DNA of 64,000 bases, taken from the NCBI RefSeq assembly GCF_011764445.1, contig NZ_BLPG01000001.1, forward strand, positions 806,001 through 870,000. Reading direction: 5' to 3'. Position 1 is the stretch's first letter; each line of letters opens with the position of its first letter. A model generated the notes under the pieces. It was not told where the DNA came from. It ran no database searches and saw only the letters and a program-made list of their open reading frames with translations. The position numbers and the translations under genes were made by a program. Origin of the DNA: Phytohabitans rumicis (GTDB lineage: Bacteria; Actinomycetota; Actinomycetes; Mycobacteriales; Micromonosporaceae). Shown here in pieces: positions 35,729 to 46,292 of this stretch.

Positions 35729-36915
35729 CCGGCTGCGAGGAGGTGGGCCACCGGGAGCGTGGCGGCGCCCAGCGCCACCGCGTCCACGCCCAGCTGGCCC
35801 AGTTGGATGGTGGCCTGCTCGAACGGCTTGCGCAGTGCCTGCTGCTGGGCGGACCTGCGGATTTCCGGCAGCAGCCGCGCGCCCAGGGCCTGGCCGGCCC
35901 AGCCGCCCAGCACGACCCGTTCGGGGTTGAACAGGTTGATCAGGTTGGCCACGCCGGCGCCGAGGTAGCCGGCGGTCTCGTCGAGCACCTGGCGGGCGGT
36001 CGGGGTCCGGTCCGCCGCGGCGAGCAGCGCGCCGATCTGGGACTCCTCGTCGGCGCCCGGCACGGCGCGGCCACGGCGGGCCTCCCGGTACCGCTCGATG
36101 ATCGCTTCGGCGCCGACGTACGCCTCAAGGCAGCCGCGGGCGCCGCAGCGGCACGCGCGGCCGCCGTACACGAGGGTCGTGTGTCCCCATTCGCCGGCGC
36201 TGCTGGCGACGCCGCGGTAGGTGGCGCCGTTGGTGACCACCGCCGCGCCGACGCCGGAGCCCACCAGGGCGAAGACGGCGTGCCGCGCGCCGCGCCCGGC
36301 GCCGAACCACATCTCGGCCTGGCCCTGGGTCTTCGCGCCGTTCTCGATGAACAGCGGCACGTCGACGGCCGCGTGGATCATGCGTTCCAGGGGTACGCCG
36401 TCCCAGCCGAGCGTCTGCGCGTAGACCACGGCCTCGCGGCCTTGCACCACGACGCCGGAGACGCCCACGCCCACGCCGAGCAGGTCCGAGCGGCGGACCC
36501 CGGCCCGATCGACGACCGTGGCCAGCCCGGCGACGATGTGCCGCACCACGGTCTCCGGGTCCGGCTTCGGCGCGTCGAGCGGGTAGTCGGCGCTGGCCAG
36601 CTGTGCCATCGCCAGGTCGAACAGCTCGACCCGGACCCGGGTCTCGCCGACGTCGACGCCGGCCACGAGTGCGAAGCGGGGCGCGACGCGCAGGCTCATG
36701 CTGGGCCGGCCGCCGTCGGACTCCAGAGCGCCGGCGTCGACGACCAGGCCGGCGCTGATCAGCTCACCGACGACGTTGCTGACCGCCGGCTGGCTCAGGC
36801 CGGTGCCGCGGGCGAGGTCCTGGCGGGTCAGCGGGCCCTCCAGGAACAGCTTCGACAGCAGCGCCGACCGGTTGCGCAGCCGTACGGTGCGGTTCGTCGT
36901 GCGTTCCAGGGTCAC
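35716..36915 (-). CDS. ROK-family transcriptional repressor
   Basis: A 399-residue ROK regulator. The winged HTH is near residues 28-60 ('LTRQDLARGTGLSQPAVSNV'). The ROK domain shows 'GVDVGETRVRVELFDLA', 'GAKTQGQAEMWFGAGRG', 'GSGVGAAVV', the zinc site 'GHTTLVYGGRACRCGARGC' and 'NLINLFNPERVVLGGW'. I prefer the GTG at 'VTLERTTNRTVRLRNRSALL', which has AGAGG six bases upstream and matches the paralogue; an ATG 13 codons earlier has poor spacing. It is divergent from the importer operon across a short region holding operator site C, so repression of uptake until a glucan sugar arrives is likely. Confidence 0.88.
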   Translation of the reverse strand: MTLERTTNRTVRLRNRSALLSKLFLEGPLTRQDLARGTGLSQPAVSNVVGELISAGLVVDAGALESDGGRPSMSLRVAPRFALVAGVDVGETRVRVELFDLAMAQLASADYPLDAPKPDPETVVRHIVAGLATVVDRAGVRRSDLLGVGVGVSGVVVQGREAVVYAQTLGWDGVPLERMIHAAVDVPLFIENGAKTQGQAEMWFGAGRGARHAVFALVGSGVGAAVVTNGATYRGVASSAGEWGHTTLVYGGRACRCGARGCLEAYVGAEAIIERYREARRGRAVPGADEESQIGALLAAADRTPTARQVLDETAGYLGAGVANLINLFNPERVVLGGWAGQALGARLLPEIRRSAQQQALRKPFEQATIQLGQLGVDAVALGAATLPVAHLLAAGGTR

Positions 36916-36992
36916 CCACCGCCTCTGTCTGAGCAAGTCACTGTACGGCGTCATGCCTTGACGCGCCCACTGGAAACATACTTTAATGACGT

Positions 36993-37003
36993 CGTAATTT
37001 AAG
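36993..37003. promoter_or_regulatory. operator candidate (site C) upstream of the sugar importer
   Basis: CGTAATTTAAG shares TAATTTAAG exactly with the GH16 site. It lies between the divergent ROK and binding-protein genes, 36 bases before the importer start, close to where -10/-35 elements should be. Confidence 0.55.
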
Positions 37004-37038
37004 CCCTGATGTAACCCCCACTTCGGAAGGGCGTTCTC

Positions 37039-38337
37039 GTGTCTCGACGACTCTTAGCAGTGACCGCGGCGGCCGCGATGCTGGCCGCGTCCCTGACCGC
37101 GTGCGGCGACTCGGACGACTCGTCCGGCGGCGCCAAGACCCTCACCTACTGGGCCAGCAACCAGGGCGCCAGCCTCGAGTTCGACAAGCAGACCCTCCAG
37201 CCCGAGCTGGACAAGTTCGAGCAGCAGACCGGCATCAAGGTGAACGTCGAGGTGGTCCCCTGGTCTGACCTGCTCAACCGGCTGCTGGCGGCGGCCACCT
37301 CGGGCCAGGGCCCGGACGTGGTCAACATCGGCAACACCTGGTCGGCCTCGCTGCAGGCCACCGGCGCGTTCATCCCGTTCGACGACGCCACCATCGGAGC
37401 CGTCGGCGGCAAGGGCCGCTTCGTGCCGGCCGCGCTGGCCGCCGCGGGCGCGCCTGGCCAGCCGCCCACCGCCGTGCCGCTCTACAGCCTCGCGTACGCG
37501 CTCTACTACAACAAGAAGATGTTCGCCGACGCCGGGGTCACCGCCCCGCCGGCGACCTGGGAGGACCTGGTCACGGTCGGCAAGAAGCTGACCACCGGCA
37601 AGCAGTGGGGCCTGGCGGTCGAGGGCGCCAACATCTCGGAGAACTCGCACCACGCGTTCGCGTTCGGCCAGCAGTGGGGCGGCGAGTGGTTCGACAGCGC
37701 CGGCAAGCCGACCTTCGACACACCGCAGAACGTGGCGGCCGTGAAGCGGTACATCGACCTGATGGCCGTCGACAAGATCGTCAACCCGAGCAACGCCGAG
37801 TACGCCCAGAACCAGTCGGTGTCCGACTTCGCCAACCGCAAGGCGGCCATGCTGTTGTGGCAGGCGGCCGGCTCGGCGTTCAAGGCGCAGGGCATGGCGG
37901 CCGACGAGTACGGCGTGGCGCCGGTGCCGTTCCCGGCCACGCCGCCGGCCGGCGGCAAGAAGGTCAACAGCATGGTCGCCGGCATCAACATCGCGGTGTT
38001 CAAACACACCAAAGACAAGGACGCCGCCCTCCAGTTCGTCAAGTTCATGACCAGCGACGCGGAGCAGATCCAGCTCAACAAGGTCTACGGGTCGCTGCCG
38101 TCGGTCACCACGGTCGCGGCGGACACGGCGTTCCAGGCCGAGGAGCAGAAGGTGCTGGCCGGCGTGCTCGCGCAGAGCGCGGCGCCGCTGCCCCAGGTGG
38201 CCGACGAGAGCAAGTTCGAGACCCTCGTCGGTACGGCGATGAAGGAACTCTTCGCGGACGCGGCCAGCGGCAAGCCGGTCACCGATGCCTCGGTCAAGGA
38301 AAAGCTCAGCAAGGCCCAGGAGCAGATGGCCGGCTGA
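37039..38337 (+). CDS. ABC transporter sugar-binding lipoprotein (CUT1 family)
   Basis: A 432-residue extracytoplasmic solute-binding protein. The signal ends at a lipobox-like 'LTACGDS' with the lipidated Cys near residue 22. The family 1 binding-protein fold shows 'LTYWASNQG', 'PDVVNIGNTWSA', 'PLYSLAYALYYNKKMFADAG' and 'KDAALQFVKFMTSDAEQ'. GTG start with GGAAGGG upstream. It heads the operon binding protein-permease-permease-GH1, so the ligand is probably a beta-gluco-oligosaccharide such as laminari- or gentio-type. No ATPase is encoded; actinomycetes commonly share the MsiK ATPase among such importers. Confidence 0.9.
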   Translation: MSRRLLAVTAAAAMLAASLTACGDSDDSSGGAKTLTYWASNQGASLEFDKQTLQPELDKFEQQTGIKVNVEVVPWSDLLNRLLAAATSGQGPDVVNIGNTWSASLQATGAFIPFDDATIGAVGGKGRFVPAALAAAGAPGQPPTAVPLYSLAYALYYNKKMFADAGVTAPPATWEDLVTVGKKLTTGKQWGLAVEGANISENSHHAFAFGQQWGGEWFDSAGKPTFDTPQNVAAVKRYIDLMAVDKIVNPSNAEYAQNQSVSDFANRKAAMLLWQAAGSAFKAQGMAADEYGVAPVPFPATPPAGGKKVNSMVAGINIAVFKHTKDKDAALQFVKFMTSDAEQIQLNKVYGSLPSVTTVAADTAFQAEEQKVLAGVLAQSAAPLPQVADESKFETLVGTAMKELFADAASGKPVTDASVKEKLSKAQEQMAG

Positions 38338-38351
38338 GCGGGACCGCGATA

Positions 38352-39275
38352 GTGACCACCACGACGGCGCCGGCACGGCGGCAGCGCCCCAGCCTGCCGT
38401 ACCTGCTGCTGCTGCCGGCCATCGTGTTCGAACTGCTCGTCCACGTCGTACCGATGGTCGTCGGGGTCTGGATGAGCCTGCTGGAGCTGACCCAGTTCCA
38501 GATCCGGGACTGGTCCACCGCACCCTTCGTCGGGCTGGACAACTACCGGACCGCGCTCGACGTCAACGGCGCGGCCGGCGAGGAACTGCTGCACTCGTTC
38601 TGGGTGACTGTGCTCTACACCGTCGCCTCGGTCGGCCTGTCCTGGGTCTTCGGCCTGGCCGCGGGCGTGTTCCTGCAGCGCCCCTTCGCCGGGCGCGCAC
38701 TGCTGCGGACGCTCTTTCTCACCCCATACGCCCTGCCGGTGTACGCGGCCGTGATCACCTGGACGTTCATCTTCCAGCGCGACACCGGCCTGCTCAACCA
38801 CGTGCTCACCGCGACCGGTGCCGTCGACGATCCGCCGTTCTGGCTGATCGGCGGGAACAGCTTCTGGGCGCTGCTGGTCGTCTCGGTCTGGCGGTCCTGG
38901 CCGTTCGCGTTCCTGTGCATCATGGCCGGCCTGCAAAACGTGCCGGCCGAGATGTACGAGGCCGCGGCGATCGACGGCGCGGGCTTCTGGCGCCGCCTCA
39001 AGGACGTCACGCTGCCCATGCTCCGGCCGGTCAACCAGGTGCTGATCCTGGTGCTGTTCCTGTGGACGTTCAACGACTTCAACACGCCGTTCGTCCTCTT
39101 CGGAGGGTCGGCGCCGGACCAGGCCGACCTGATCTCCATCCATATCTACCGCAGTTCGTTCATCACCTGGAACTTCGGCCAGGGCTCGGCCATGTCTGTC
39201 GCGCTGCTGCTGTTCCTGCTGCTCGTGACGGCCGCCTACCTGCTCGTCACGAACCGGAGGAGGGAGAATGCGTGA
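38352..39275 (+). CDS. sugar ABC transporter permease (MalF-like)
   Basis: A 307-residue permease starting at GTG ('VTTTTAPARRQRPSLPYLLL'), with six membrane segments. The cytoplasmic EAA loop that contacts the ATPase is 'EMYEAAAIDGAGFWRRLKDV'. It follows the binding-protein gene by 14 bases and overlaps the next permease by eight bases, so the importer is translated as a unit. MalF-like placement in the first permease position is typical of CUT1 systems. Confidence 0.9.
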   Translation: MTTTTAPARRQRPSLPYLLLLPAIVFELLVHVVPMVVGVWMSLLELTQFQIRDWSTAPFVGLDNYRTALDVNGAAGEELLHSFWVTVLYTVASVGLSWVFGLAAGVFLQRPFAGRALLRTLFLTPYALPVYAAVITWTFIFQRDTGLLNHVLTATGAVDDPPFWLIGGNSFWALLVVSVWRSWPFAFLCIMAGLQNVPAEMYEAAAIDGAGFWRRLKDVTLPMLRPVNQVLILVLFLWTFNDFNTPFVLFGGSAPDQADLISIHIYRSSFITWNFGQGSAMSVALLLFLLLVTAAYLLVTNRRRENA

Positions 39276-40107
39276 GACCGCCGCCGAACGCTGGGCCCGG
39301 CGGGTCGTGCTGAGCCTGCTCACCGCCTTCACGGTCACGCCGCTCTACGTGATGATCACGTCGGCGGCCAAGCCGCTGCGCGACGTGCAGGGCGCGTTCA
39401 CCTGGCTGCCCAGCCGGCCCAGCGCGCAGGCGTTCATCGACATGTGGAGCACCGTCCCCTTAGGACGGTATCTGGTCAACAGCCTGGTGGTGTCCGGCGT
39501 CGCGGCGCTCATCTCGGTCGCGATCGCCATCTTCGCGGCGTTCGCCGTCAGCCGGTACCGCTTTCGCGGCCGGCAGATCTTCACGGTGACCGCGCTGTCC
39601 ACCCAGATGTTTCCCGGGATCCTCTTCCTGCTGCCGCTGTTCCTCATCTACGTCAACCTCGGCAACGCCACCGGAATCGCGCTCTACGCCAGCCGTACCG
39701 GACTGATCATCACGTACCTGACCTTCTCCCTGCCGTTCTCGATCTGGATGCTCGTCGGCTACTTCGACTCGATCCCGCGCGGCCTCGACGAGGCAGCCCA
39801 GGTCGACGGCGCCGGCCCGCTGCGTACCCTCTTCCGGGTCATCCTGCCCACGGCCGTGCCCGGCGTGGTGGCCGTCACCGTGTACGCGTTCATGACCGCG
39901 TGGGGTGAGGTGCTCTTCGCCTCGGTCATGACCAATGAGACCAGCCGCACCCTCGCGGTCGGGCTGCAGGGCTACTCCACCCAGTACAACGTCTACTGGA
40001 ACCAGGTCATGGCCGCGTCGCTGGTCGTGAGCGTGCCCGTGGTCGCCGGCTTCCTGATGCTCCAGCGCTATTTCGTGGCCGGCCTGACCGCCGGCGCAGT
40101 CAAGTGA
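39268..40107 (+). CDS. sugar ABC transporter permease (MalG-like)
   Basis: A 279-residue inner-membrane permease with six hydrophobic segments and the EAA loop 'GLDEAAQVDGAGPLRTLFRV'. It is the second permease of the CUT1 importer, and its ATG with GGAGGGAG upstream lies inside the end of the first permease gene. The GH1 beta-glucosidase starts 19 bases downstream. Confidence 0.9.
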   Translation: MRETAAERWARRVVLSLLTAFTVTPLYVMITSAAKPLRDVQGAFTWLPSRPSAQAFIDMWSTVPLGRYLVNSLVVSGVAALISVAIAIFAAFAVSRYRFRGRQIFTVTALSTQMFPGILFLLPLFLIYVNLGNATGIALYASRTGLIITYLTFSLPFSIWMLVGYFDSIPRGLDEAAQVDGAGPLRTLFRVILPTAVPGVVAVTVYAFMTAWGEVLFASVMTNETSRTLAVGLQGYSTQYNVYWNQVMAASLVVSVPVVAGFLMLQRYFVAGLTAGAVK

Positions 40108-40126
40108 GAGAAAGGGGTAGTCACGC

Positions 40127-41502
<1,376 letters not shown>

Positions 41503-41503
<1 letters not shown>

Positions 41504-41534
41504 AACCGCCTTCCCGATCACGGGAAGGCGGTTC
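41503..41534. terminator. 14-bp hairpin between convergent GH1 and HAF-repeat genes
   Basis: Arms 41503-41516 and 41521-41534 pair perfectly around ATCA. The left arm begins on the last base of the GH1 stop codon. Confidence 0.8.
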
Positions 41535-41542
41535 GTCAGGGG

Positions 41543-42580
41543 TTACAAGATGCCGAGGTCCGTCATCGTGCCGCGGTACCAGATGAAGGCGTGTGTCGCC
41601 ATTGATGGCAGGTGCGATTGGCCGACGACCTCCCCGCGGTCGTTGATGCCGTAGGCGTAGCTGTTGGTGCCGCCGAGGGTGCCGATGTCCGTCAGGGTGC
41701 CCCGGTCCCAGACGAAGCCGCGGGTGGCGACCGTGGTGTAGCCCCAGCCAACCACCTCACCGCGTTCGTTGATGTCGAGCGCCGCGGTGGTGCTGCCGCC
41801 CATGGTGCCGAGGTCGGTTTCCTGGTACGAGCCCTGCGGCCCGCGGGTGAAGAGCCGGCCATGCGTACCGTTGATATCGCCGAAGTTGCCGACCAGTTCG
41901 GACCGGTCGTTGATGTCCCCGGAGCCGGTGACGATCTCGCCCAGCGAGATACGTGCGCCGCCACTCCAGAGCACGAGATAGCCGTCAAAGGCGCCGACGA
42001 CCTCGCCGCGGTCGTTGATGCCCATGGCCCAGGCGCTGCCCTGGCCGGCGTTCAGGTCGGTGATCTGCCCATCGGACCACAGGACCGGGCGCTGCTCGAT
42101 GTTGGACCCGCGCGGCACGGTGCAGATGCCCACGACCTGGCTACGGTCGTTGATGTCCTTGGCCTGGCAGGCGGTGGCGCCGGGCAACCCGCCGAGATCG
42201 GTCATCTGGCCGAGCGCGCTCGACCACAGGAAGGCGCGCACGACACCACTGGCATCGTGGCTCCAGCCGACCACCTCACCGAGGTCGTTGACGGCGTTCG
42301 CCCGGCTCACGAGGCCGCCCATGGTGCCGAGGTCCTGGGCCGGCCCGTACGCCGATCCCGTCGGTGACCACACGACGGCGTGGGCGGGGCCGATGCTGTC
42401 TTCTCCCGCCCAGGTTTCCGACCAGCCCACGACCAGGCCAGCGTTGTTGACCGCGTTGGCTTCACTCATGCGGGGGCGAACGGCCGCTATCGTGGTCGCG
42501 GCACCGGCCGGTTCGGGGACGATGCCAACGGCCCCGATGATGGTCAACACGGACATTGCGGCTGTAGATATCCTTCGCAA
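41543..42580 (-). CDS. exported HAF-repeat protein
   Basis: A 345-residue protein starting at TTG, supported by GGGAGG six bases upstream. The N-terminus 'STAAMSVLTIIGAVG' and an AGA-type site give a signal peptide. The rest is seven or so copies of a repeat of about 45 residues of the form 'DLGTMGG..S.A..IN..GEVVGWS..........AF.W'. This is the HAF repeat, a likely beta-propeller found in secreted bacterial proteins of unknown function. It is divergent from the small ricin-domain gene and may share export-related regulation. No catalytic motif is visible. Confidence 0.8.
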   Translation of the reverse strand: MRRISTAAMSVLTIIGAVGIVPEPAGAATTIAAVRPRMSEANAVNNAGLVVGWSETWAGEDSIGPAHAVVWSPTGSAYGPAQDLGTMGGLVSRANAVNDLGEVVGWSHDASGVVRAFLWSSALGQMTDLGGLPGATACQAKDINDRSQVVGICTVPRGSNIEQRPVLWSDGQITDLNAGQGSAWAMGINDRGEVVGAFDGYLVLWSGGARISLGEIVTGSGDINDRSELVGNFGDINGTHGRLFTRGPQGSYQETDLGTMGGSTTAALDINERGEVVGWGYTTVATRGFVWDRGTLTDIGTLGGTNSYAYGINDRGEVVGQSHLPSMATHAFIWYRGTMTDLGIL

Positions 42581-42738
42581 GACGCCCTCCCTTTGAAGAT
42601 CATTGCCCTGGGCCGGGAGTGTACAAGCCGCGTCCAAAGTGGCCAGTCGACGACGTCGCGCGGATGGCAAACAAATGGCAAACCCAGTAGTCAAGCCTGA
42701 TCGCCGTGAGACTCACCGCGACTGAACAGGAGGCAATC

Positions 42739-43253
42739 ATGACGACCGTCCGATCCCGACTCTTTCGGCTCCTCGCCCTCACCACCACCGCGATCCTGGC
42801 ACTGACCATGGTGAACCCGCTGCGCGCCGAAGCGGTGTCCGGCCCCTTCCAGCTGATCGCCTTCAACGGCGAAGGGTCGTTCGACGACCGCTGCATGGCC
42901 GTGGCCGGCGCCAGTCAGCTCACCAACGCCAAAATCGTCAGTTGGGACTGCGCTCCGGACCACCCGAGCAACTCTGGTACTGGACCGACGACCACATGCT
43001 CAAGAATCTGAACAGCGGCAAGTGCATACACGGCCTCCCTCAGGGCTACCAGCTGTGGCAGGACGCCTGCGGGTCGTCGGACAAAGTCTTTGAGAAGATC
43101 TCCGCCGGCGCGGGCAAGGGCTGGTACCTGCGGAATCTCTACTGGGGCGCGGTGATCGCCGTCGCGAACGGCAGCTCGGCCAACGGAACATGGATCGTCC
43201 TCTGGCGCTTCACGGGCGGACAGGAACAGAGGTGGAAGGAGAACCACATCTGA
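42739..43253 (+). pseudogene. small secreted ricin-type lectin (CBM13-like), single frameshift
   Basis: After CAGGAGG, 'MTTVRSRLFRLLALTTTAIL' starts a signal peptide. A single beta-trefoil follows: 'CMAVAGASQLTNAKIVSWDC', then '..EQLWYW', 'GKCIHGLPQG', 'DKVFEKI' and a last 'EQRWKE'. The frame changes at CCC 42963-42965; one added base gives 'DHPEQLWYW', the expected QxW. The intact product would be about 171 residues. It probably binds glycans outside the cell and may assist the glucanases of this locus. Confidence 0.7.
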
Positions 43254-43282
43254 CCTGGGCGGCATCCTGACCCACGTGGGTC

Positions 43283-43319
43283 CGCGCCGACGCTGGCCGT
43301 ATCGGTCAACGTCGGCGCG
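43283..43319. terminator. 10-bp hairpin after the ricin-domain gene
   Basis: Arms 43283-43292 and 43310-43319 are exact reverse complements around a 17-base loop, 30 bases after the stop codon. Confidence 0.5.
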
Positions 43320-43330
43320 TTCACGTGGCA

Positions 43331-43423
43331 TCAGGTTAGGTTCAGGATCGAGTTCTGAGCTACCGCGACGCCCGTCGTGGTCCGGGCCGTCGCTCCCGCG
43401 GCCTCACCCTGCGCGGTCCACAA
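43331..43423 (+). repeat. dispersed ~94-bp repeat, copy B
   Basis: This is the second copy of the element at 2321-2414, in opposite orientation. Like copy A it lies in an intergenic stretch just beyond a hairpin. It is not a tRNA despite a GAGCTACCGCG string, because no anticodon arm or T-arm can be formed. Confidence 0.75.
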
Positions 43424-43808
43424 TCCTCACTGCGAGACGCAGCGACCTCCACGCCCGCCTCACGGCTCGGCCCTCAGCTGGTGTTGTAAACGTGCCGCCG
43501 GTTCCGGCGATTGCGAATTAGCGATTTCCGCTATCGAAACTAGACTCCGCACTATCCGGACTCCGGCGTCGAGGAATGGACAAATGGTCGCGACTTCCCG
43601 AGGAATCATCTTCCCGATTGCGGAACAACGCGACCAGCGGAGTCGACCGTTGCAAAAGATCCACCAGATCGGTAATCTTGCGTCACCGGCAGGGGGTACC
43701 TAAGTACGCCACCGGGGGATTAAAGCTCTCTTTCTACCACCTCTTCGGAGCTGGACTCAGTATGCCAGCTCACGGTCGAAAAAGCACGCTCCGATCGAGG
43801 GAGGAAAA
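43424..43808. other. intergenic stretch upstream of AraC regulator
   Basis: About 385 bases with lower GC than the surroundings and no credible gene on either strand. It probably holds the promoter of the AraC gene. I see no clear operator. Confidence 0.5.
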
Positions 43809-44609
43809 ATGGAGGATCGAATTGAGCGGGCCGTCAAGCGCACAATCGCCATCATGCAGGAAAATCTCAGCGAACAACTGTCGGTAGACGATCTGGCGCG
43901 CGAGGCTTTCTTTAGCAAATTCCACTTCACCAGGGTCTTTCAGCGCACCACCGGTGTATCCCCCGGACGATTCCTGGCCGCGTTGCGGCTGCAAGAGGCG
44001 AAACACCTGCTGGTGTCCACGTCGCTGAGCATCGCGGACATCTGCATGCGCGTCGGCTACAGCAGCGTGGGCACCTTCAGCTCGCGCTTCACCCGCAGCA
44101 TCGGCATGCCGCCGAGCGACTACCGCCGGCTCGCCGGCTACGCGCCCCACATCGCCACCGAGGCCGCGAAACGGTCGGGCCAGCCCTTCACCGCCCGAGC
44201 CTACGGCCACGTCTGGTCGCCTGAGCAGCTGCTCGGCCCGATTTTCATCGGGCTGTTCCCCGAGCGGATTCCCGAGGGCCGGCCCGTGCGGTGTGCGGTG
44301 CTCCCGAGTCCGGGACCGTACCGCTTCGACGCGGTACCGCCCGGGTCCTGGTACCTGCTCGCCCAGTCACTCATCGACGAGCCAGCCGACCTGGTGGACC
44401 CGACGAAGCGGGCAGTCGCCGTGGCCGCCCACGGGCCGGTGACGATCCGCCAGGGCGACGTGATCAGGGCGGATGTGGCGTTGAAGCCGGCGCGGGAGTT
44501 GGACCCGCCGGTCCTGCTCGCGCTCCTCGACGCCCGGCAGGCGGCGCTGGCGTCCGCAACGGACACGGTCACGCCGCTGCCCGCTCACGTTGGGCGACCG
44601 GCCGCCTAG
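43809..44609 (+). CDS. AraC-family transcriptional regulator
   Basis: A 266-residue regulator with the DNA-binding domain at the N-terminus. The two helix-turn-helix units are in residues 8-107: 'LSVDDLAREAFFSKFHFTRV' and 'SIADICMRVGYSSVGTFSSR'. The remaining 150 residues are a C-terminal effector-type domain of unknown ligand, with 'LPSPGPYRFDAVPPGSWYLL' recalling a beta-rich fold. It is the first regulator at the left border of the biosynthetic cluster and precedes a MerR gene on the same strand. Confidence 0.88.
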   Translation: MEDRIERAVKRTIAIMQENLSEQLSVDDLAREAFFSKFHFTRVFQRTTGVSPGRFLAALRLQEAKHLLVSTSLSIADICMRVGYSSVGTFSSRFTRSIGMPPSDYRRLAGYAPHIATEAAKRSGQPFTARAYGHVWSPEQLLGPIFIGLFPERIPEGRPVRCAVLPSPGPYRFDAVPPGSWYLLAQSLIDEPADLVDPTKRAVAVAAHGPVTIRQGDVIRADVALKPARELDPPVLLALLDARQAALASATDTVTPLPAHVGRPAA

Positions 44610-44700
44610 GGCGTGTCGCCCAACGGTGCCACTTCGGCCCTTTGTGCTGACGGTGCTCGATGGGAAACTGCCACGATGGCCGTCGAGAGCGGGGGACCAA

Positions 44701-45357
44701 TTGCGCATTTCCGAGTTAAGCAGGGAAACCGGCGTACCGGTGGCGACGATCAAGTTCTACGTACGCGAACGACTGCTGCCGCCCGGCACGCCGACCGGGC
44801 GGAACCAGGCCGAGTACAACCACGGCCACCTGCGCCGACTGGGCCTGATCCGGGCATTGACGATCATGGGACAGCTCGACCTGTCCTCGGTGCGGGAGCT
44901 GCTGACCGCCATCGAGGACGAGACGCTACCGCTGTCGGACCTGTACGAGGTCCTCAACCAGGCATTGTTCCCGGACGACCCGGCGTTCAGCGATCCGGAC
45001 GGCGTCCGGCGTGCCGAGAACGATGTCGACGGATTCATCAAGTCTCTGGGCTGGCAGGTGGAGCACGACACCTCCGGCCGTGCGCACCTCATCCACGTGC
45101 TGTCGTCGCTGCAGCGGCTGGGATGCGACTGCGGGGTCGAGTTCTTCACGCCGTACGCCGACGCGGCGGAGCGGCTGGCCGAGCAGGAACTGGGCCTGGT
45201 CCCGACCGAGGACGTCGGCCGATCCGACCGGGCCGCCGCCGTGGTCCGGGCGGTGCTGCTCGACGTCGCCATGTCCGCGATCCGCAGGATGGCGAAGGCA
45301 CACCTGCTGTCCGGTGATCCAGCACGCCGGGAGATGTCCGCGACGGCCGACGGATGA
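44701..45357 (+). CDS. MerR-family transcriptional regulator
   Basis: A 218-residue protein starting at TTG ('LRISELSRETGVPVATIKFY') with GGGGGA just upstream. The N-terminal winged HTH includes 'VRERLLPPGTPTGRNQAEYN' and 'HLRRLGLIRALTIMGQLDLS', the MerR pattern. The C-terminal part is helical with a 'GCDCGVEFF' Cys pair but lacks the usual metal-site spacing, so an organic ligand is more likely. It lies 40 bases before the glycosyltransferase gene and could control the cluster. Confidence 0.85.
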   Translation: MRISELSRETGVPVATIKFYVRERLLPPGTPTGRNQAEYNHGHLRRLGLIRALTIMGQLDLSSVRELLTAIEDETLPLSDLYEVLNQALFPDDPAFSDPDGVRRAENDVDGFIKSLGWQVEHDTSGRAHLIHVLSSLQRLGCDCGVEFFTPYADAAERLAEQELGLVPTEDVGRSDRAAAVVRAVLLDVAMSAIRRMAKAHLLSGDPARREMSATADG

Positions 45358-45396
45358 CACCGTCGGGTGAGCCGTCGTGGGGGGAGGGAGAGTTCG

Positions 45397-46254
45397 GTGA
45401 AGGTAGTCACCATTGCCACCGACTTGGAGAACACATTTCTCCGACGGCTACTCGTGCCGTCCTGTCACGCCTTCGGAATGGACCTTGTCGTCCTGAATCC
45501 GAAGACGTCGCCATTCGGCTTGGCGGATAAGCGGGCAGCGCTTGCCGGGTATTTGTCCACCGTCCGGGACAGCGACGAGCTGGTCCTGTTCACCGACGGT
45601 TACGACGCGTTGTTCATTCGCGACGAGCGTCACATCATGGCGGCGTACGCGAGCTTCTCCGAGCCGGTGGTTTTTAGCGCCGAGGTGAATCCTTGGCCGC
45701 TCGGAATCGTCGGGCTGGCCCTGCACGACGGCCCGCCGGTGGGCCGCTTTCCGTACCTCAATAGCGGCGGCTTCATCGGCCCCGCCCGGATGCTGCACGC
45801 GCTCATCACCAGATACCCCGAGCCGCCCACCGGCCGCTTCGAGCTGCTGCGCCAACTGCGGGCGCACGGGTACGACACCGACCGCCGGTTCGGCTGGAGC
45901 GACCAGTACCACTGGACGCTGGTCCGCCTGCTCGAACGCGAAACGACGGGGGTGGACCACGACGCTCGGCTGTTCGAGTGCTACGCGCCGCCGGTGCCCG
46001 ACGTGAACTTCCGCGAGATCATGCGTGAGGTGGAGGACTTCCGCGCCCGCGGCCGGGAGTCGGACAGCTACCAGCGGGAACGGACCCGGCTGGCGGAGCG
46101 TCTCCAGGTGCCCAGCGGCGCCGCCCACATCCATTTCGCCAGCCCGGTCACCAAGGCAGTGGCCGAGGACCTCCTCCACGAGGGCCAACTGCCCGGCTGG
46201 CTCATCGGTCACCTTTCGACCGCGATGCCACCGGCGCAGGTCCTACCCGTGTGA
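45397..46254 (+). CDS. PLOD/collagen-galactosyltransferase-like glycosyltransferase
   Basis: A 285-residue protein resembling the GT domain seen in PLOD and procollagen glycosyltransferase families. Features are 'ADKRAAL', the DxD-like 'FTDGYDALFI', 'VVFSAEVNPWP', 'PYLNSGGFIGPA' and a late acidic 'DDQ/SDQYHW' site. I chose the GTG at 'VKVVTIATDLENTFL', which follows GGGAGGGAGAG. Donor and acceptor are unknown. It is followed with a 38-base gap by a methyltransferase-like gene, and both belong to the left arm of the biosynthetic cluster. Confidence 0.75.
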   Translation: MKVVTIATDLENTFLRRLLVPSCHAFGMDLVVLNPKTSPFGLADKRAALAGYLSTVRDSDELVLFTDGYDALFIRDERHIMAAYASFSEPVVFSAEVNPWPLGIVGLALHDGPPVGRFPYLNSGGFIGPARMLHALITRYPEPPTGRFELLRQLRAHGYDTDRRFGWSDQYHWTLVRLLERETTGVDHDARLFECYAPPVPDVNFREIMREVEDFRARGRESDSYQRERTRLAERLQVPSGAAHIHFASPVTKAVAEDLLHEGQLPGWLIGHLSTAMPPAQVLPV

Positions 46255-46292
46255 CCGGATCCCGGGCATCGCCGACATCCTCAGGGGGACAC

